The notes beneath the pieces were generated by a model that searched no databases, was not told the origin of the DNA, and saw nothing but the letters and a program-made list of their open reading frames with translations. This document shows positions 24,634 through 33,242 of a stretch of 54,430 nt of DNA, one piece after another. Each line of letters opens with the position of its first letter. Within the stretch, counting starts at the first letter, position 1. A program made the position numbers and the translations under genes. Source of the DNA: Clostridia bacterium (lineage in GTDB: Bacteria; Bacillota; Clostridia; Oscillospirales; Acutalibacteraceae); the NCBI GenBank assembly GCA_017434985.1, contig JAFSFY010000031.1:1-54430 (forward strand), written 5' to 3'.

Positions 24634-26442
24634 ATGTGTGGTATCGTCGGATACGTCGGCGAACAAGCGGCAACGCCGCTGTTGCTTGACGGTCTTGCCA
24701 AACTCGAATATCGCGGGTACGACTCGGCGGGCATCGCCCTTGCAGGCAACACGCTTTGCGTTCACAAAGCGGCGGGTCGTTTGTCGGTGCTGGAAAACGA
24801 GTTGCGGGGTCTCTCGTTGCCGCAACGGGTCGGCATCGGGCACACCCGTTGGGCGACCCACGGCGCCCCCACCGACCAAAATGCCCACCCGCACGTAAGC
24901 GGTGACGGCGCGTTTGCGGTGGTGCACAACGGCATCATTGAAAATTACACCGCCCTGCGTGAGCGGTTACACGACGTATCCTTTGTGTCGCAGACCGACA
25001 CCGAGGTGATCGCTCATTTGTTGCAACACCATTTTGACGGTAACTTGCTTTCCACGGTGCGCCGCACGGTGGCAGACCTGGAGGGTGCGTTTGCGCTGGG
25101 CATCGTGTCCTCCCACGCACCCGACTGTTTGTTCGCCGTACGCAAAGCGAGCCCGCTGGTCATCGGCATTTGTCGTCACGGGGTACTCATCGCCTCCGAC
25201 GTGACGGCGCTGCTCCCCTACACGCGGCAGTACATCCCGCTTGCCGACGGGGATATCGCCCGTATCACCCGCAACGACGTGACAATATTTGACAAAAAAG
25301 GCAAGATGGTCGGTCGCCCCATGCAAGAAGTCACCTGGGACGTGGAGAGTGCCCAAAAAGGCGGCTACGACCACTTTATGCTCAAAGAAATTTACGAACA
25401 ACCCGAAGCGGTGTGGGCGACCTTGTCCCCGCGCCTAAACAAAGGACGGGTGGTGCTGGACGACGTGATCTTCACCGACGCCCAGCTTGCCGCCCTGCGC
25501 CGCATTCATATCGTCGCGTGCGGCTCGTCCTATCACGTGGGGTTGGTGGGCAAAACGGTGCTCGAACAACTCACACGGTTGCCGGTAGAGGTGGACCTCG
25601 CGTCCGAGTTCCGCTATCGCGACCCGCTTGTTGACAGCTCGTCGCTGGTCATCGTCATCAGCCAATCGGGCGAGACCGCCGACACACTGGCCGCGTTGCG
25701 CGAAGCCAAAGCACGCGGCGCACGGGTACTGTCGGTGGTCAACGTGGTGGGCAGTTCCATCGCTGCCGAAAGCGACGACGTGCTGTACACCTGGGCAGGC
25801 CCCGAAATTGCGGTGGCCACCACCAAAGCGTATTCCACCCAACTCGCGATGATGTATCTCATCGCGATACACCTCGGCGAACGGCTGGGGCGGTTAGGTG
25901 AAGAGGAGGTTTCGGCGCTGACCGCCGAACTGAAAACTCTGCCCGACCGTATCCGCACCGCCCTGCGCACCGCCGCGCGGTTGCGAGAGCTTGCCAAGCG
26001 GTATCAAGACCGCGAACACGCCTATTTCATCGGGCGCGGGCTCGACTACGCGGTAGCGATGGAGGGGTCGCTGAAACTCAAAGAGATCAGTTACCTGCAC
26101 TCCGAAGCCTACGCGGCGGGCGAACTCAAACACGGCACCATCTCGCTTGTCGAAACGGGCACGTTGGTGGTTGCCGCCGCGTGCGTCGAGGCGGTAGCAG
26201 GCAAGACCCTGTCCAACGTACAGGAAGTGAAAGCGCGCGGCGCCGAGGTGTTGTTGCTTGTCCCCGAGGGGGCGGCGACCGACGGTGCCGACCACGTTGT
26301 CACACTGCCGCGCGTGCATCCGTTGTTTATCCCATCGGTGGAAGTGATTCCGCTGCAGTTATGGGGATATTTCCTTGCACTGGCACGCGGCTGTGACATT
26401 GACAATCCCCGTAACCTCGCCAAGAGCGTGACGGTGGAATGA
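24634..26442 (+). CDS. glmS: Glutamine--fructose-6-phosphate aminotransferase
   Basis: This 602-residue enzyme makes glucosamine-6-phosphate from fructose-6-phosphate and glutamine, the entry to UDP-GlcNAc. The nucleophile is Cys2 in MCGIVGYVGE; GHTRWATHG is near residue 71. Two SIS sugar-binding domains follow (VACGSSYHVG and IGRGLDYAVAMEGSLKLKEI), and the C-terminus NPRNLAKSVTVE is typical. RBS AAAAGGAG. It leads the glmS / hexapeptide transferase / glmM operon. Confidence 0.97.
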   Translation: MCGIVGYVGEQAATPLLLDGLAKLEYRGYDSAGIALAGNTLCVHKAAGRLSVLENELRGLSLPQRVGIGHTRWATHGAPTDQNAHPHVSGDGAFAVVHNGIIENYTALRERLHDVSFVSQTDTEVIAHLLQHHFDGNLLSTVRRTVADLEGAFALGIVSSHAPDCLFAVRKASPLVIGICRHGVLIASDVTALLPYTRQYIPLADGDIARITRNDVTIFDKKGKMVGRPMQEVTWDVESAQKGGYDHFMLKEIYEQPEAVWATLSPRLNKGRVVLDDVIFTDAQLAALRRIHIVACGSSYHVGLVGKTVLEQLTRLPVEVDLASEFRYRDPLVDSSSLVIVISQSGETADTLAALREAKARGARVLSVVNVVGSSIAAESDDVLYTWAGPEIAVATTKAYSTQLAMMYLIAIHLGERLGRLGEEEVSALTAELKTLPDRIRTALRTAARLRELAKRYQDREHAYFIGRGLDYAVAMEGSLKLKEISYLHSEAYAAGELKHGTISLVETGTLVVAAACVEAVAGKTLSNVQEVKARGAEVLLLVPEGAATDGADHVVTLPRVHPLFIPSVEVIPLQLWGYFLALARGCDIDNPRNLAKSVTVE

Positions 26443-26476
26443 TAGCCGAAGAGAGCTCGGCTGTAGGAGGGCTGTT

Positions 26477-27145
26477 ATGTTAACCGTTTCTGATTTATAC
26501 GACCTGTCCCACACGCGATTGCGTCCGTGGCTGGAAACCGCCACCTACCCGTGGGAGATCCTCGCCGACCTGGCCACCCACATTCGCACCGTCGGTGCGA
26601 CCCTCTCACCCGACCGTTTTGACAAACGCGAGGGGGACGTGTGGATCGCCAAAACCGCCACGGTGGCCCCCTCGGCCCATATCGGCGGTCCGTGCATCAT
26701 CGACGAGGACGCCGAAATTCGCCATGGCGCGTTTATCCGCGGAAATGCCGTTGTCGGCAAAGGCGCGGTGGTGGGCAATTCCACCGAACTGAAAAACTGC
26801 GTGTTGTTTGACGGCGTGCAGGTACCCCATTACAACTACGTGGGCGACTCCATCCTCGGCTACAAAGCGCATCTCGGTGCGGGCGCGGTCACTTCCAACG
26901 TGAAAAGCGACAAATCCCCCGTCACGGTGCGCGACGGCGACGACTGCGTCGCCACCGACCGCAAAAAATGTGGCGCGATGGTAGGCGATTTCGCGGAGGT
27001 CGGGTGCAACAGCGTGTTGAATCCCGGCACGGTGCTCGGCCGCCACACGCAGGTCTACCCGACCTCTTGCGTGCGGGGGACGGTGCCGCCGCATCACATT
27101 TATAAAGATGCGACCCACATTATCCTCAAAAGGAGTGACACCTAA
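26477..27145 (+). CDS. Left-handed beta-helix transferase, GlmU C-domain-like
   Basis: This 222-residue protein has hexapeptide repeats from about residue 65 to 205 (ATVAPSAHIGGPCIIDEDAEI, AFIRGNAVVGKGAVVG, GAHLGAGAVTSNV-like segments), the fold of acyl- and nucleotidyl-sugar transferases. It resembles the C-terminal half of bifunctional GlmU and of sugar-1-phosphate nucleotidylyltransferases, but lacks their N-terminal pyrophosphorylase domain. Lying between glmS and glmM, it probably acts on an amino-sugar phosphate, perhaps by acetylation. RBS GTAGGAGG; its stop overlaps the glmM start (TAATG). The exact reaction is uncertain. Confidence 0.8.
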   Translation: MLTVSDLYDLSHTRLRPWLETATYPWEILADLATHIRTVGATLSPDRFDKREGDVWIAKTATVAPSAHIGGPCIIDEDAEIRHGAFIRGNAVVGKGAVVGNSTELKNCVLFDGVQVPHYNYVGDSILGYKAHLGAGAVTSNVKSDKSPVTVRDGDDCVATDRKKCGAMVGDFAEVGCNSVLNPGTVLGRHTQVYPTSCVRGTVPPHHIYKDATHIILKRSDT

Positions 27146-28491
27146 TGGGACGTTTGTTTGGAACCGACGGTGTGCGCGGCATTGCCAACACCGAACTGAC
27201 CGTGGAACTCGCCACCGACATCGGCCGCGCAGCGGCGTTGGTGCTCGCCAAAGACGGGCGGCGGCGCCCGCTGTTTGTCATCGGGCAGGACACCCGCTTG
27301 TCCTCGTCGATGTTGGAAGCGGCACTGATCGCGGGACTGTGCTCGGTAGGCGCCGACGTGTTGCGGCTGGGGGTCATTCCTACCCCCGCCGTGGCGTATC
27401 TCGTGGGCAAATACAAAGCCGACGCGGGTATGATGATCTCCGCGTCGCACAACCCTGCCGAGTTTAACGGCATTAAAATTTTCAGCGGCGAGGGGCAAAA
27501 ACTGCCCGACGCGCTCGAAGAAGAGATCGAAGCGCTGGTGCTCGACGGCGCCGACTATCCCACCCCCGCGGGCGGCGAACTCGGCAAAGCCACGGTGGCG
27601 ACAAACGCGGTCAAAGATTACGTCGACCACCTGAAAAGCACCGTGCTCTACGCCCTTGACGGGGTGGAAGTGGCGGTGGACTGTGCCAACGGCGCGGCAG
27701 CGATGACGGCGGCACGCCTCTTTGAAGAACTCGGCGCCACGGCGCATATCCTGCACGACACCCCCGACGGGGTGAACATCAACGACCGCTGCGGTTCCAC
27801 CCATATGGAAGCGCTGTCGCAGTACGTGGTGGAACACGGCTTGGAATTCGGCGTGGCGTTTGACGGCGACGCCGACCGTTGCCTGTGCGTGGATCAGCAC
27901 GGGCAAATCGTAGACGGCGACCAAATGATGGCCATCTGCGCCATCGACCTGAAAGAACGCGGGAAACTCAGCGGTAACACGGTGGTGGGCACCGTGATGA
28001 CCAACTTCGGGTTCGGCAAATTTTGCGAAGAAAACGACCTTCGGTTCATCGCCACCAAGGTGGGCGACCGTTTCGTGCTCGAAGAAATGTTGCTCGGCGA
28101 CTACGCCTTTGGCGGCGAACAATCGGGACACATCATCTTCCGCGATTTTGCCACCACGGGTGACGGGCAACTCACCGCCATTCAACTGCTCTCCTACTTA
28201 AAACGCAGCGGCACCAAACTGTGCGACGCGGCCGCCATTATGAAACGCTATCCGCAACTGAGCATCAACGTGGCGGTGTCGGCGGAGGGTAAGGTGCAAT
28301 TCTACACCAACTCCAAAATCAAGTCGGCGTTAAACGCCGCCAAAAAAGCGCTCGGCAAGACCGGACGCTTGGTGGTGCGCCCCTCCGGCACCGAACCGCT
28401 CATCCGCGTAATGGCGGAGGGCGACGACGAAGCGCTGGTGCGCGAACAAGCCGAAACGGTGGCGGACGTGATCCGCACGCAACTAAAATAA
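27145..28491 (+). CDS. glmM: Phosphoglucosamine mutase
   Basis: This 448-residue enzyme converts glucosamine-6-phosphate to glucosamine-1-phosphate. The start GRLFGTDGVRGIANTEL is diagnostic. The phosphoserine loop is MISASHNPAEFNGIKIF near residue 98, the metal site is FDGDADRCL near 240, and RPSGTEPLIRVM near 412 binds the phosphate. It overlaps the previous stop by one base and is followed by a terminator at 28498-28529. Confidence 0.97.
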   Translation: MGRLFGTDGVRGIANTELTVELATDIGRAAALVLAKDGRRRPLFVIGQDTRLSSSMLEAALIAGLCSVGADVLRLGVIPTPAVAYLVGKYKADAGMMISASHNPAEFNGIKIFSGEGQKLPDALEEEIEALVLDGADYPTPAGGELGKATVATNAVKDYVDHLKSTVLYALDGVEVAVDCANGAAAMTAARLFEELGATAHILHDTPDGVNINDRCGSTHMEALSQYVVEHGLEFGVAFDGDADRCLCVDQHGQIVDGDQMMAICAIDLKERGKLSGNTVVGTVMTNFGFGKFCEENDLRFIATKVGDRFVLEEMLLGDYAFGGEQSGHIIFRDFATTGDGQLTAIQLLSYLKRSGTKLCDAAAIMKRYPQLSINVAVSAEGKVQFYTNSKIKSALNAAKKALGKTGRLVVRPSGTEPLIRVMAEGDDEALVREQAETVADVIRTQLK

Positions 28492-28497
28492 TACAAA

Positions 28498-28529
28498 AAA
28501 CGACCGCTGCCGAGGCAGCGGTCGTTTTG
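28498..28529. terminator. Bidirectional terminator after glmM
   Basis: CGACCGCTGC/GCAGCGGTCG with a 4-base loop, an A-run before it and TTTTG after it, serving glmM and the convergent AlgJ-like gene. Confidence 0.92.
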
Positions 28530-28532
28530 TCG

Positions 28533-29879
28533 TTATTGGTCGGACACATATAGCGTCAATGTATCTGAAAACGTGTGGTATCGCGCGGTTTCGACGGTCA
28601 CTTCATAGCCGCCGTCCACCTTGGTCATATCGTAAATGACGTCGCCTTGCAGCCACACGTACATCGGGTCGGCATCGGTTTTCCAGGTAAGGGTGGTCAA
28701 AGTCTTGCCCTGTGTCACGGTCACCGTTTGCGCGCTCACCTCCACCGCTGTGTGCGCGGTGTTTTCCATCGCCGGCGGTAAGGAAACCGCCTTCATCTTG
28801 TCGTAGTTGAAATAGCCGTTTTGAAAGGTATATTCCGCCACTTCAAAGATAACGCACTCGGGGCGGAAAATATTGAAATAGTACGGGAAATTCATCACGT
28901 TTTGATAGTCGTGTACATACACATACTCGTGAAAGGCATTATCAAAATACTTGTTCCCGTAGCCGTTCATATAACTGCCCTGGAACACCAGTGCTTTGGG
29001 GGTATCTTTCACCGCGTCGCTGTTATTGATATGATACCCGAATGTGCGGTAGGACGGATGCAGGGTCAGTTCGTGAAAATACTCTTGATACAAACTGTCG
29101 ATCGGCGTTTTTAACGACATTGCCGGCACCCGTTCGTTGATAGGGAATTGGGACACCATCAACGAGGTTTGGGTGGTTTCCTCGACGATAAATTCCGACA
29201 GTTGGTTGACGTGAATGCCGGTTGCCGTTTTACTCAATTCCTTTAATATGTTCTGCGTACCGTAAAACGCACCGAGATCGTTCCAATGGTTGGCATCATA
29301 TTTTTGGTTAAAGCAGTGGATGCCCTTTGTTTTCAGTTCCAACATCACCTGCGTGTTATCCACATAACGGACGTTGCGCTTATCAAGTTCGGCAAAAAAG
29401 GCCGTCACCCATTCACGGTTGTAATTAACACCGTCGGCAATATACTCCTCATACACCGCCGGTTTGGCGGGATTAAACACGAACAAAAACGGGACGCTGC
29501 GTGCGTCACAATACGCTTGAATTTCCGCCACCATATCCGCAAAGGCAATATGAAACTCGCCGAAATTATTGGCGGTGGTGAGGCCTGCGCCGAACACGTA
29601 ACCCTCCTTACCGTAAGTGTAGGACGGGTGTACCATTTTGCCGAACAGTTTGTCGTTGCCGATGGTGTAGGCCGCGATCATTTCGTCCCGCAAACCGATA
29701 CGGTCGTTGATGTAACTTTGCACGTTGGCGGTCAAATCGCCCTCCAACGTAAACGGATTTTCGGTCAGTTCGCGATTGTCAATCAGCGAGACGGAATGCG
29801 GTTCGGTGTTAAAAAGAACAAGCGGCACGACAAGGATCGCCGCAAACAACACCATCGTGAAAATTCGTATGAGTTTCAA
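28533..29879 (-). CDS. AlgJ/AlgX-like SGNH-fold acyltransfer protein
   Basis: This 448-residue protein has an N-terminal signal anchor (LIRIFTMVLFAAILVVPLVLF) and an extracytoplasmic SGNH-like domain. The DANHWNDLGA segment near residue 235 supplies Asp/His, and LVFQGSYMNGYG near residue 320 is in the position of the catalytic serine block. Such proteins take acyl groups passed by an MBOAT partner and put them on exported glycans. The partner lies just upstream, 13 bases away. The start is TTG 29879, 8 bases after AAGGAGG; a nearer ATG is out of frame. Confidence 0.83.
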   Translation of the reverse strand: MKLIRIFTMVLFAAILVVPLVLFNTEPHSVSLIDNRELTENPFTLEGDLTANVQSYINDRIGLRDEMIAAYTIGNDKLFGKMVHPSYTYGKEGYVFGAGLTTANNFGEFHIAFADMVAEIQAYCDARSVPFLFVFNPAKPAVYEEYIADGVNYNREWVTAFFAELDKRNVRYVDNTQVMLELKTKGIHCFNQKYDANHWNDLGAFYGTQNILKELSKTATGIHVNQLSEFIVEETTQTSLMVSQFPINERVPAMSLKTPIDSLYQEYFHELTLHPSYRTFGYHINNSDAVKDTPKALVFQGSYMNGYGNKYFDNAFHEYVYVHDYQNVMNFPYYFNIFRPECVIFEVAEYTFQNGYFNYDKMKAVSLPPAMENTAHTAVEVSAQTVTVTQGKTLTTLTWKTDADPMYVWLQGDVIYDMTKVDGGYEVTVETARYHTFSDTLTLYVSDQ

Positions 29880-29892
29880 TCCGCATCCCTCC

Positions 29893-31368
29893 TTAATATT
29901 GAAAATAAATGAACGGGCTGTACGTAGAATTGACCATAAACAAAATGGCCACCGCAAACAACACCACGAACACCAATTGACACACCGCGTATCCCCACGG
30001 TTTTCGGAGGAATTTTTGGTAAGCGGCCTGCACTTTGGGCCAACCGAACACGGTGGCACCGAGAATGGCAACCACCACCAACACGATCATACGCGTGTCA
30101 AAATAATAGGACAGCGAGTAAGGAATACTGTCAAAACGGGTCACCCCGAACATCACCTTAAACCACTCTTTACAAGCGGTAAAATCGGTAAAGCGGAACA
30201 ACTCCCAACAGAAAAAGGTGACCGCCATGGTGGCCGCCCATTTGAGGATCTTCGGCGTTTTTTGGTACCATTTTTTGTCACCGACTACCTTTTCAAAGAT
30301 GTTACACGCACCGTTGATGGCACCCCACAACATATAGGTCCAGCCCGCACCGTGCCAAATACCGGTCAACACAAACACGATCGCCACATTGATCAGTGCA
30401 CGGGTTTTCCCTTTGCGGCTACCACCCAACGGGAAATAGATATATTCACGGAACCACGTTCCCAGTGAAATGTGCCACCGCCGCCAAAACTCCGTGATGG
30501 AACAGGACAGATACGGGAAATTGAAGTTTTCTTTGAACGAGAAGCCCATCATCTTGGAAAGACCGAGCGCGATGTCGGAATATCCCGAAAAATCGTAGTA
30601 GATCTGTAGCATATACAAAAGCCCGATACCCCATGCCGTGGGCACGTCCACCGCCGACGAAGCGGTGGCAATGCAAGCGCCGAACGTATCCGCTAAAATG
30701 AGCTTTTTCGCAAAGCCGATCATCACACGGCTCATCCCGTCCGATACGTTGTCAAGCGTGATACGGCGCACCGTCACCTGCTCCTTAAAATCGCGCCACA
30801 GCACGATGGGGCCCGACACCACCTTGGGGAAAAAACTCATATACAGCGCACAGTCGATAAGACTTCCCGCCGTCGCTTTGCCCATATAGATATCAGCCAG
30901 ATAGGACACGGCAGAAAACGTAATGAACGAAATACCCAGCGGAGCGATCAGCGTTTTACCTTTTACGGTGTCCTTGAAAAACCAATTCCATACGTCGGCA
31001 AGCAGTTCCAAGTATTTAAAATGCACCAGCACGTACACCACAAACGCAACCGCTGCAAACAACAGTACCGCCAAACCCGCACGATTATGCCGAGCGCCGT
31101 CCTCATCGTGAGGGTCGCGACGAAGCATTTCGATACCGAGACCGAGCACATACACGATCACGATATACACCGCAAAGCGAAACAGGTCGTCAAAACACGC
31201 CCATGCATAAAATACCGCGCCAATGCCGATGAGCGCAAAATCACGCAGACGGCATTTGGCCAAAAACGCGCCGATCTTCCCTTTGCTTTGCAACGCGATT
31301 GCCACGTAATACATCGCCATACACAGCGGGAAAAATACAAACGTAAAGGTTTGTGTGGTAAAGGCCAT
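29893..31368 (-). CDS. MBOAT-family O-acyltransferase (AlgI/DltB-like)
   Basis: This 491-residue membrane protein has about ten helices and the MBOAT signature: FWRRWHISLGTWFREYIYFP, then GIWHGAGWTYMLWG with the catalytic histidine at residue 339. It should bring an acetyl or other acyl group across the membrane for transfer to a surface polysaccharide. The downstream AlgJ-like protein is the expected partner. No dltA, dltC or dltD is nearby, so glycan O-acetylation is more likely than D-alanylation. ATG 31368 follows AGGAGGAGTACG. Confidence 0.93.
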   Translation of the reverse strand: MAFTTQTFTFVFFPLCMAMYYVAIALQSKGKIGAFLAKCRLRDFALIGIGAVFYAWACFDDLFRFAVYIVIVYVLGLGIEMLRRDPHDEDGARHNRAGLAVLLFAAVAFVVYVLVHFKYLELLADVWNWFFKDTVKGKTLIAPLGISFITFSAVSYLADIYMGKATAGSLIDCALYMSFFPKVVSGPIVLWRDFKEQVTVRRITLDNVSDGMSRVMIGFAKKLILADTFGACIATASSAVDVPTAWGIGLLYMLQIYYDFSGYSDIALGLSKMMGFSFKENFNFPYLSCSITEFWRRWHISLGTWFREYIYFPLGGSRKGKTRALINVAIVFVLTGIWHGAGWTYMLWGAINGACNIFEKVVGDKKWYQKTPKILKWAATMAVTFFCWELFRFTDFTACKEWFKVMFGVTRFDSIPYSLSYYFDTRMIVLVVVAILGATVFGWPKVQAAYQKFLRKPWGYAVCQLVFVVLFAVAILFMVNSTYSPFIYFQY

Positions 31369-31410
31369 CGTACTCCTCCTTGATTTGTAGCAGCAACTAT
31401 ATATACCTTT

Positions 31411-31439
31411 ACTATACACCCGTTCTCGATCAAAAGCAA
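31411..31439 (-). promoter_or_regulatory. Promoter of the MBOAT/AlgJ-like operon
   Basis: On the minus strand TTGCTT (31439-31434), 17 bases, TATAGT (31416-31411), about 43 bases before the MBOAT start. Confidence 0.68.
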
Positions 31440-31454
31440 GTTTTTTCGCCTCAA

Positions 31455-31500
31455 CGCAAAAAAGGTGCCGCCAACAAACACGTTGACGACACCTTTTGCG
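31455..31500 (-). terminator. Terminator after the SPFH gene
   Basis: A long stem (CGCAAAA…GGTGCCGCCAAC pairing with GTTGACGACACC-TTTTGCG) around a 6-base loop, giving a T-run when read on the minus strand. Confidence 0.83.
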
Positions 31501-31501
31501 A

Positions 31502-32368
31502 TTATTGTTGTTCGATCACCTTGCCGGAAATGTCCATAAAGGTGCTGCCGCCGGTGGCAACGGGCAATTCGCCGTTCCATTTTTCCACCTTGGCATACTC
31601 GATCATCTCGTCGCTCAGCGACCTCGCGATAAGTTCGTTCGCCTTGGCCTGCGCCTCGGCTTTTTTGAGAATGGCCTGCGCCTCCGCTTCGGCGGCAATG
31701 AGTTTTTGCTTCGCCTCTGCCTCCGCGATCACGATGGCCTGCTCTTGCTCGGTCTTGGTCTTGATGAGGTTTTGTTCCGCCACTTGTTTCGCCTCGATGG
31801 CTTGGTCAAACTCCGCCGAGAACTCAAAGTTGACGATGTTGAACTTCTCGATCACCACGCCGTATCCCGACACCTTGTCGGACAACACTTTTTGCACTTC
31901 CTGACCCACCACCGCACGCTCGGTAATGAGTTCTTCGGCGGTGTATTTGGCGGTGACCGATTTCATACTCTCCTGAATGGCGGGGAGCAACACCACCGAT
32001 TGATAGTCGCGGCCGATGTTTTTGTAGATGTAGGACGACGAGTTGTTGCCCACGCGGAAGTTGACCGCGATGGAACTGCTGATGGATTGCAAGTCCTGCG
32101 ACACGGCGGGGGCATCCACCTCCACCTTTTGGATCTTGTTGGAGATGATCTCCACGCTTTGCACGAAAGGAATCTTGAGGTGCAGACCTTCTTGCAGCGG
32201 CGCGTCGGACACTTTACCGAGCGTGACCACCACGCCCGTGGAACCCGCGGGCACCACCGTGAACGCCGAAGCGACGATCACCAGCGCCACCACCGCGATC
32301 ACGGCGATGAGCAGCACCTTTTTGACGGGGAATTTCCCGTTTTCATTCACAACAAACGTTTTTGCCAT
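31502..32368 (-). CDS. SPFH/prohibitin-like membrane protein
   Basis: This 288-residue protein has one N-terminal helix (KVLLIAVIAVVALVIVASAF), an SPFH/Band 7 domain (VVPAGSTGVVVTLGKVSD to about residue 195), and an alanine/glutamate-rich coiled coil (EAEAKQKLIAAEAEAQAIL). Such proteins form large membrane rings that scaffold or restrain proteases such as FtsH. No protease partner is next to it. ATG 32368 follows AAAGGAGGAAA. It has its own promoter and terminator, so it is a single-gene unit. Confidence 0.93.
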   Translation of the reverse strand: MAKTFVVNENGKFPVKKVLLIAVIAVVALVIVASAFTVVPAGSTGVVVTLGKVSDAPLQEGLHLKIPFVQSVEIISNKIQKVEVDAPAVSQDLQSISSSIAVNFRVGNNSSSYIYKNIGRDYQSVVLLPAIQESMKSVTAKYTAEELITERAVVGQEVQKVLSDKVSGYGVVIEKFNIVNFEFSAEFDQAIEAKQVAEQNLIKTKTEQEQAIVIAEAEAKQKLIAAEAEAQAILKKAEAQAKANELIARSLSDEMIEYAKVEKWNGELPVATGGSTFMDISGKVIEQQ

Positions 32369-32436
32369 AGGTATTTCCTCCTTTAAAATGAGGGGCGTCG
32401 ACACCCCGTATATACCCTTGATTCAAGGTTGAATAT

Positions 32437-32465
32437 AGTGTAGCACACCTTCCGCATTTTGGCAA
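32437..32465 (-). promoter_or_regulatory. Promoter of the SPFH gene
   Basis: On the minus strand TTGCCA (32465-32460), 17 bases, TACACT (32442-32437). Confidence 0.68.
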
Positions 32466-32486
32466 ATTCGGTTTTGGAAAACGGCG

Positions 32487-32519
32487 AAAAAGGGGAAATC
32501 GCCACGATTTCCCCTTTTA
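32487..32519 (-). terminator. Terminator after folT
   Basis: GGGGAAATCG/CGATTTCCCC, 10 base pairs with a 3-base loop and flanking A/T runs, downstream of folT on the minus strand. Confidence 0.85.
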
Positions 32520-32575
32520 CATTATCGCCCTGTTTCCTCATTCTTTCGCGCGTTTTCTCGCGTTTTCTCGCTTTT

Positions 32576-33076
32576 TCAGTTTAGGCGGATCCGTTTAAAC
32601 TGCGGCAACACCACCGAAAGCACCGCGATTTGGATCACCGTCATAATGCCCACCTGCGGCAAACGGGAGAGGAGTACCACCAAAAAGCCTTTGCCCATCA
32701 AGGTGGACAGCCAAAACGAATTGAGCAGCAGACTGCACACGAGAGAGCAGGTCAGCACCGCACACACGATCCGCCAAAAGGCGGTTTTTTTGTGCAAAAA
32801 CAACCCGTAGATCACGCCAATGAGCGCGGCACTCGCCATCAATCCGAAATGCGGCGGCCCTTTGGGGAACAACACCGCCCCCACCAGATCGGCAAGCCCG
32901 TGCACCGCGGCGGCGGCGATCGGCCCGTACCAATACGCGGCGGCGGCCACCGCCAAAAAGGCCAGCGAATAACTGCTGTCGATGTCGCCGAGTTCCATCA
33001 AACGGCGCAAGGCGACGTCCAGCGCGATGAGCATACCGCACACCGCCAACGTTTTGGTTGACTTGAAAATTGACAT
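32576..33076 (-). CDS. folT: Folate ECF transporter S component
   Basis: This 166-residue protein has five or six helices and the look of an ECF S component: LAVCGMLIALDVALRRLMEL near the N-terminus, then SYSLAFLAVAAAAYWYGP and LADLVGAVLFPKGPPHFG. It should capture folate and use a shared EcfAA'T module encoded elsewhere. The assignment to folate is supported by a tetrahydrofolate riboswitch directly upstream (33133-33228). The RBS AAGGAGGA is inside a hairpin (33083-33115) that could mask it. Confidence 0.9.
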   Translation of the reverse strand: MSIFKSTKTLAVCGMLIALDVALRRLMELGDIDSSYSLAFLAVAAAAYWYGPIAAAAVHGLADLVGAVLFPKGPPHFGLMASAALIGVIYGLFLHKKTAFWRIVCAVLTCSLVCSLLLNSFWLSTLMGKGFLVVLLSRLPQVGIMTVIQIAVLSVVLPQFKRIRLN

Positions 33077-33082
33077 AAAAAT

Positions 33083-33115
33083 TCCTCCTTTTCCGATGTT
33101 GACGGAAAAGGAGGA
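33083..33115 (-). promoter_or_regulatory. RBS-masking hairpin of the folT riboswitch
   Basis: TCCTCCTTTTCCG and CGGAAAAGGAGGA form a perfect 13-base-pair stem with a 7-base loop. The right arm, on the minus-strand RNA, contains the folT Shine-Dalgarno, and TTTTT follows. This fits control at translation initiation, or termination. Confidence 0.83.
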
Positions 33116-33132
33116 TTCCTTTACCCGATGCA

Positions 33133-33228
33133 ACAGCGGGATGCGGCCGATAAACCGCGGGTCCCCCCTTCGTTCCAACGGCAACTCCCCGTCCGCCGGA
33201 CACTTAACGCTTATCGACCTACTCTGTG
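33133..33228 (-). ncRNA. Tetrahydrofolate (THF) riboswitch, folT leader
   Basis: Read on the minus strand, this leader has the THF-I aptamer landmarks in order: AGAGTAGG, then GCGTTAAGTG, GGG-GTTGCC, AACGAAGG, CGCGG and GCATCC, closed by the ACAG/CTGT stem. GTCGAT near the start pairs with ATCGGC near the end. These match the folT-type THF aptamers known from Clostridia. It should sense reduced folates and turn down folate uptake when folate is plentiful. A possible -10 (GATAAT, 33242-33237) lies just upstream; I saw no clear -35. Confidence 0.9.
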
Positions 33229-33242
33229 TTTTTTGATTATCC

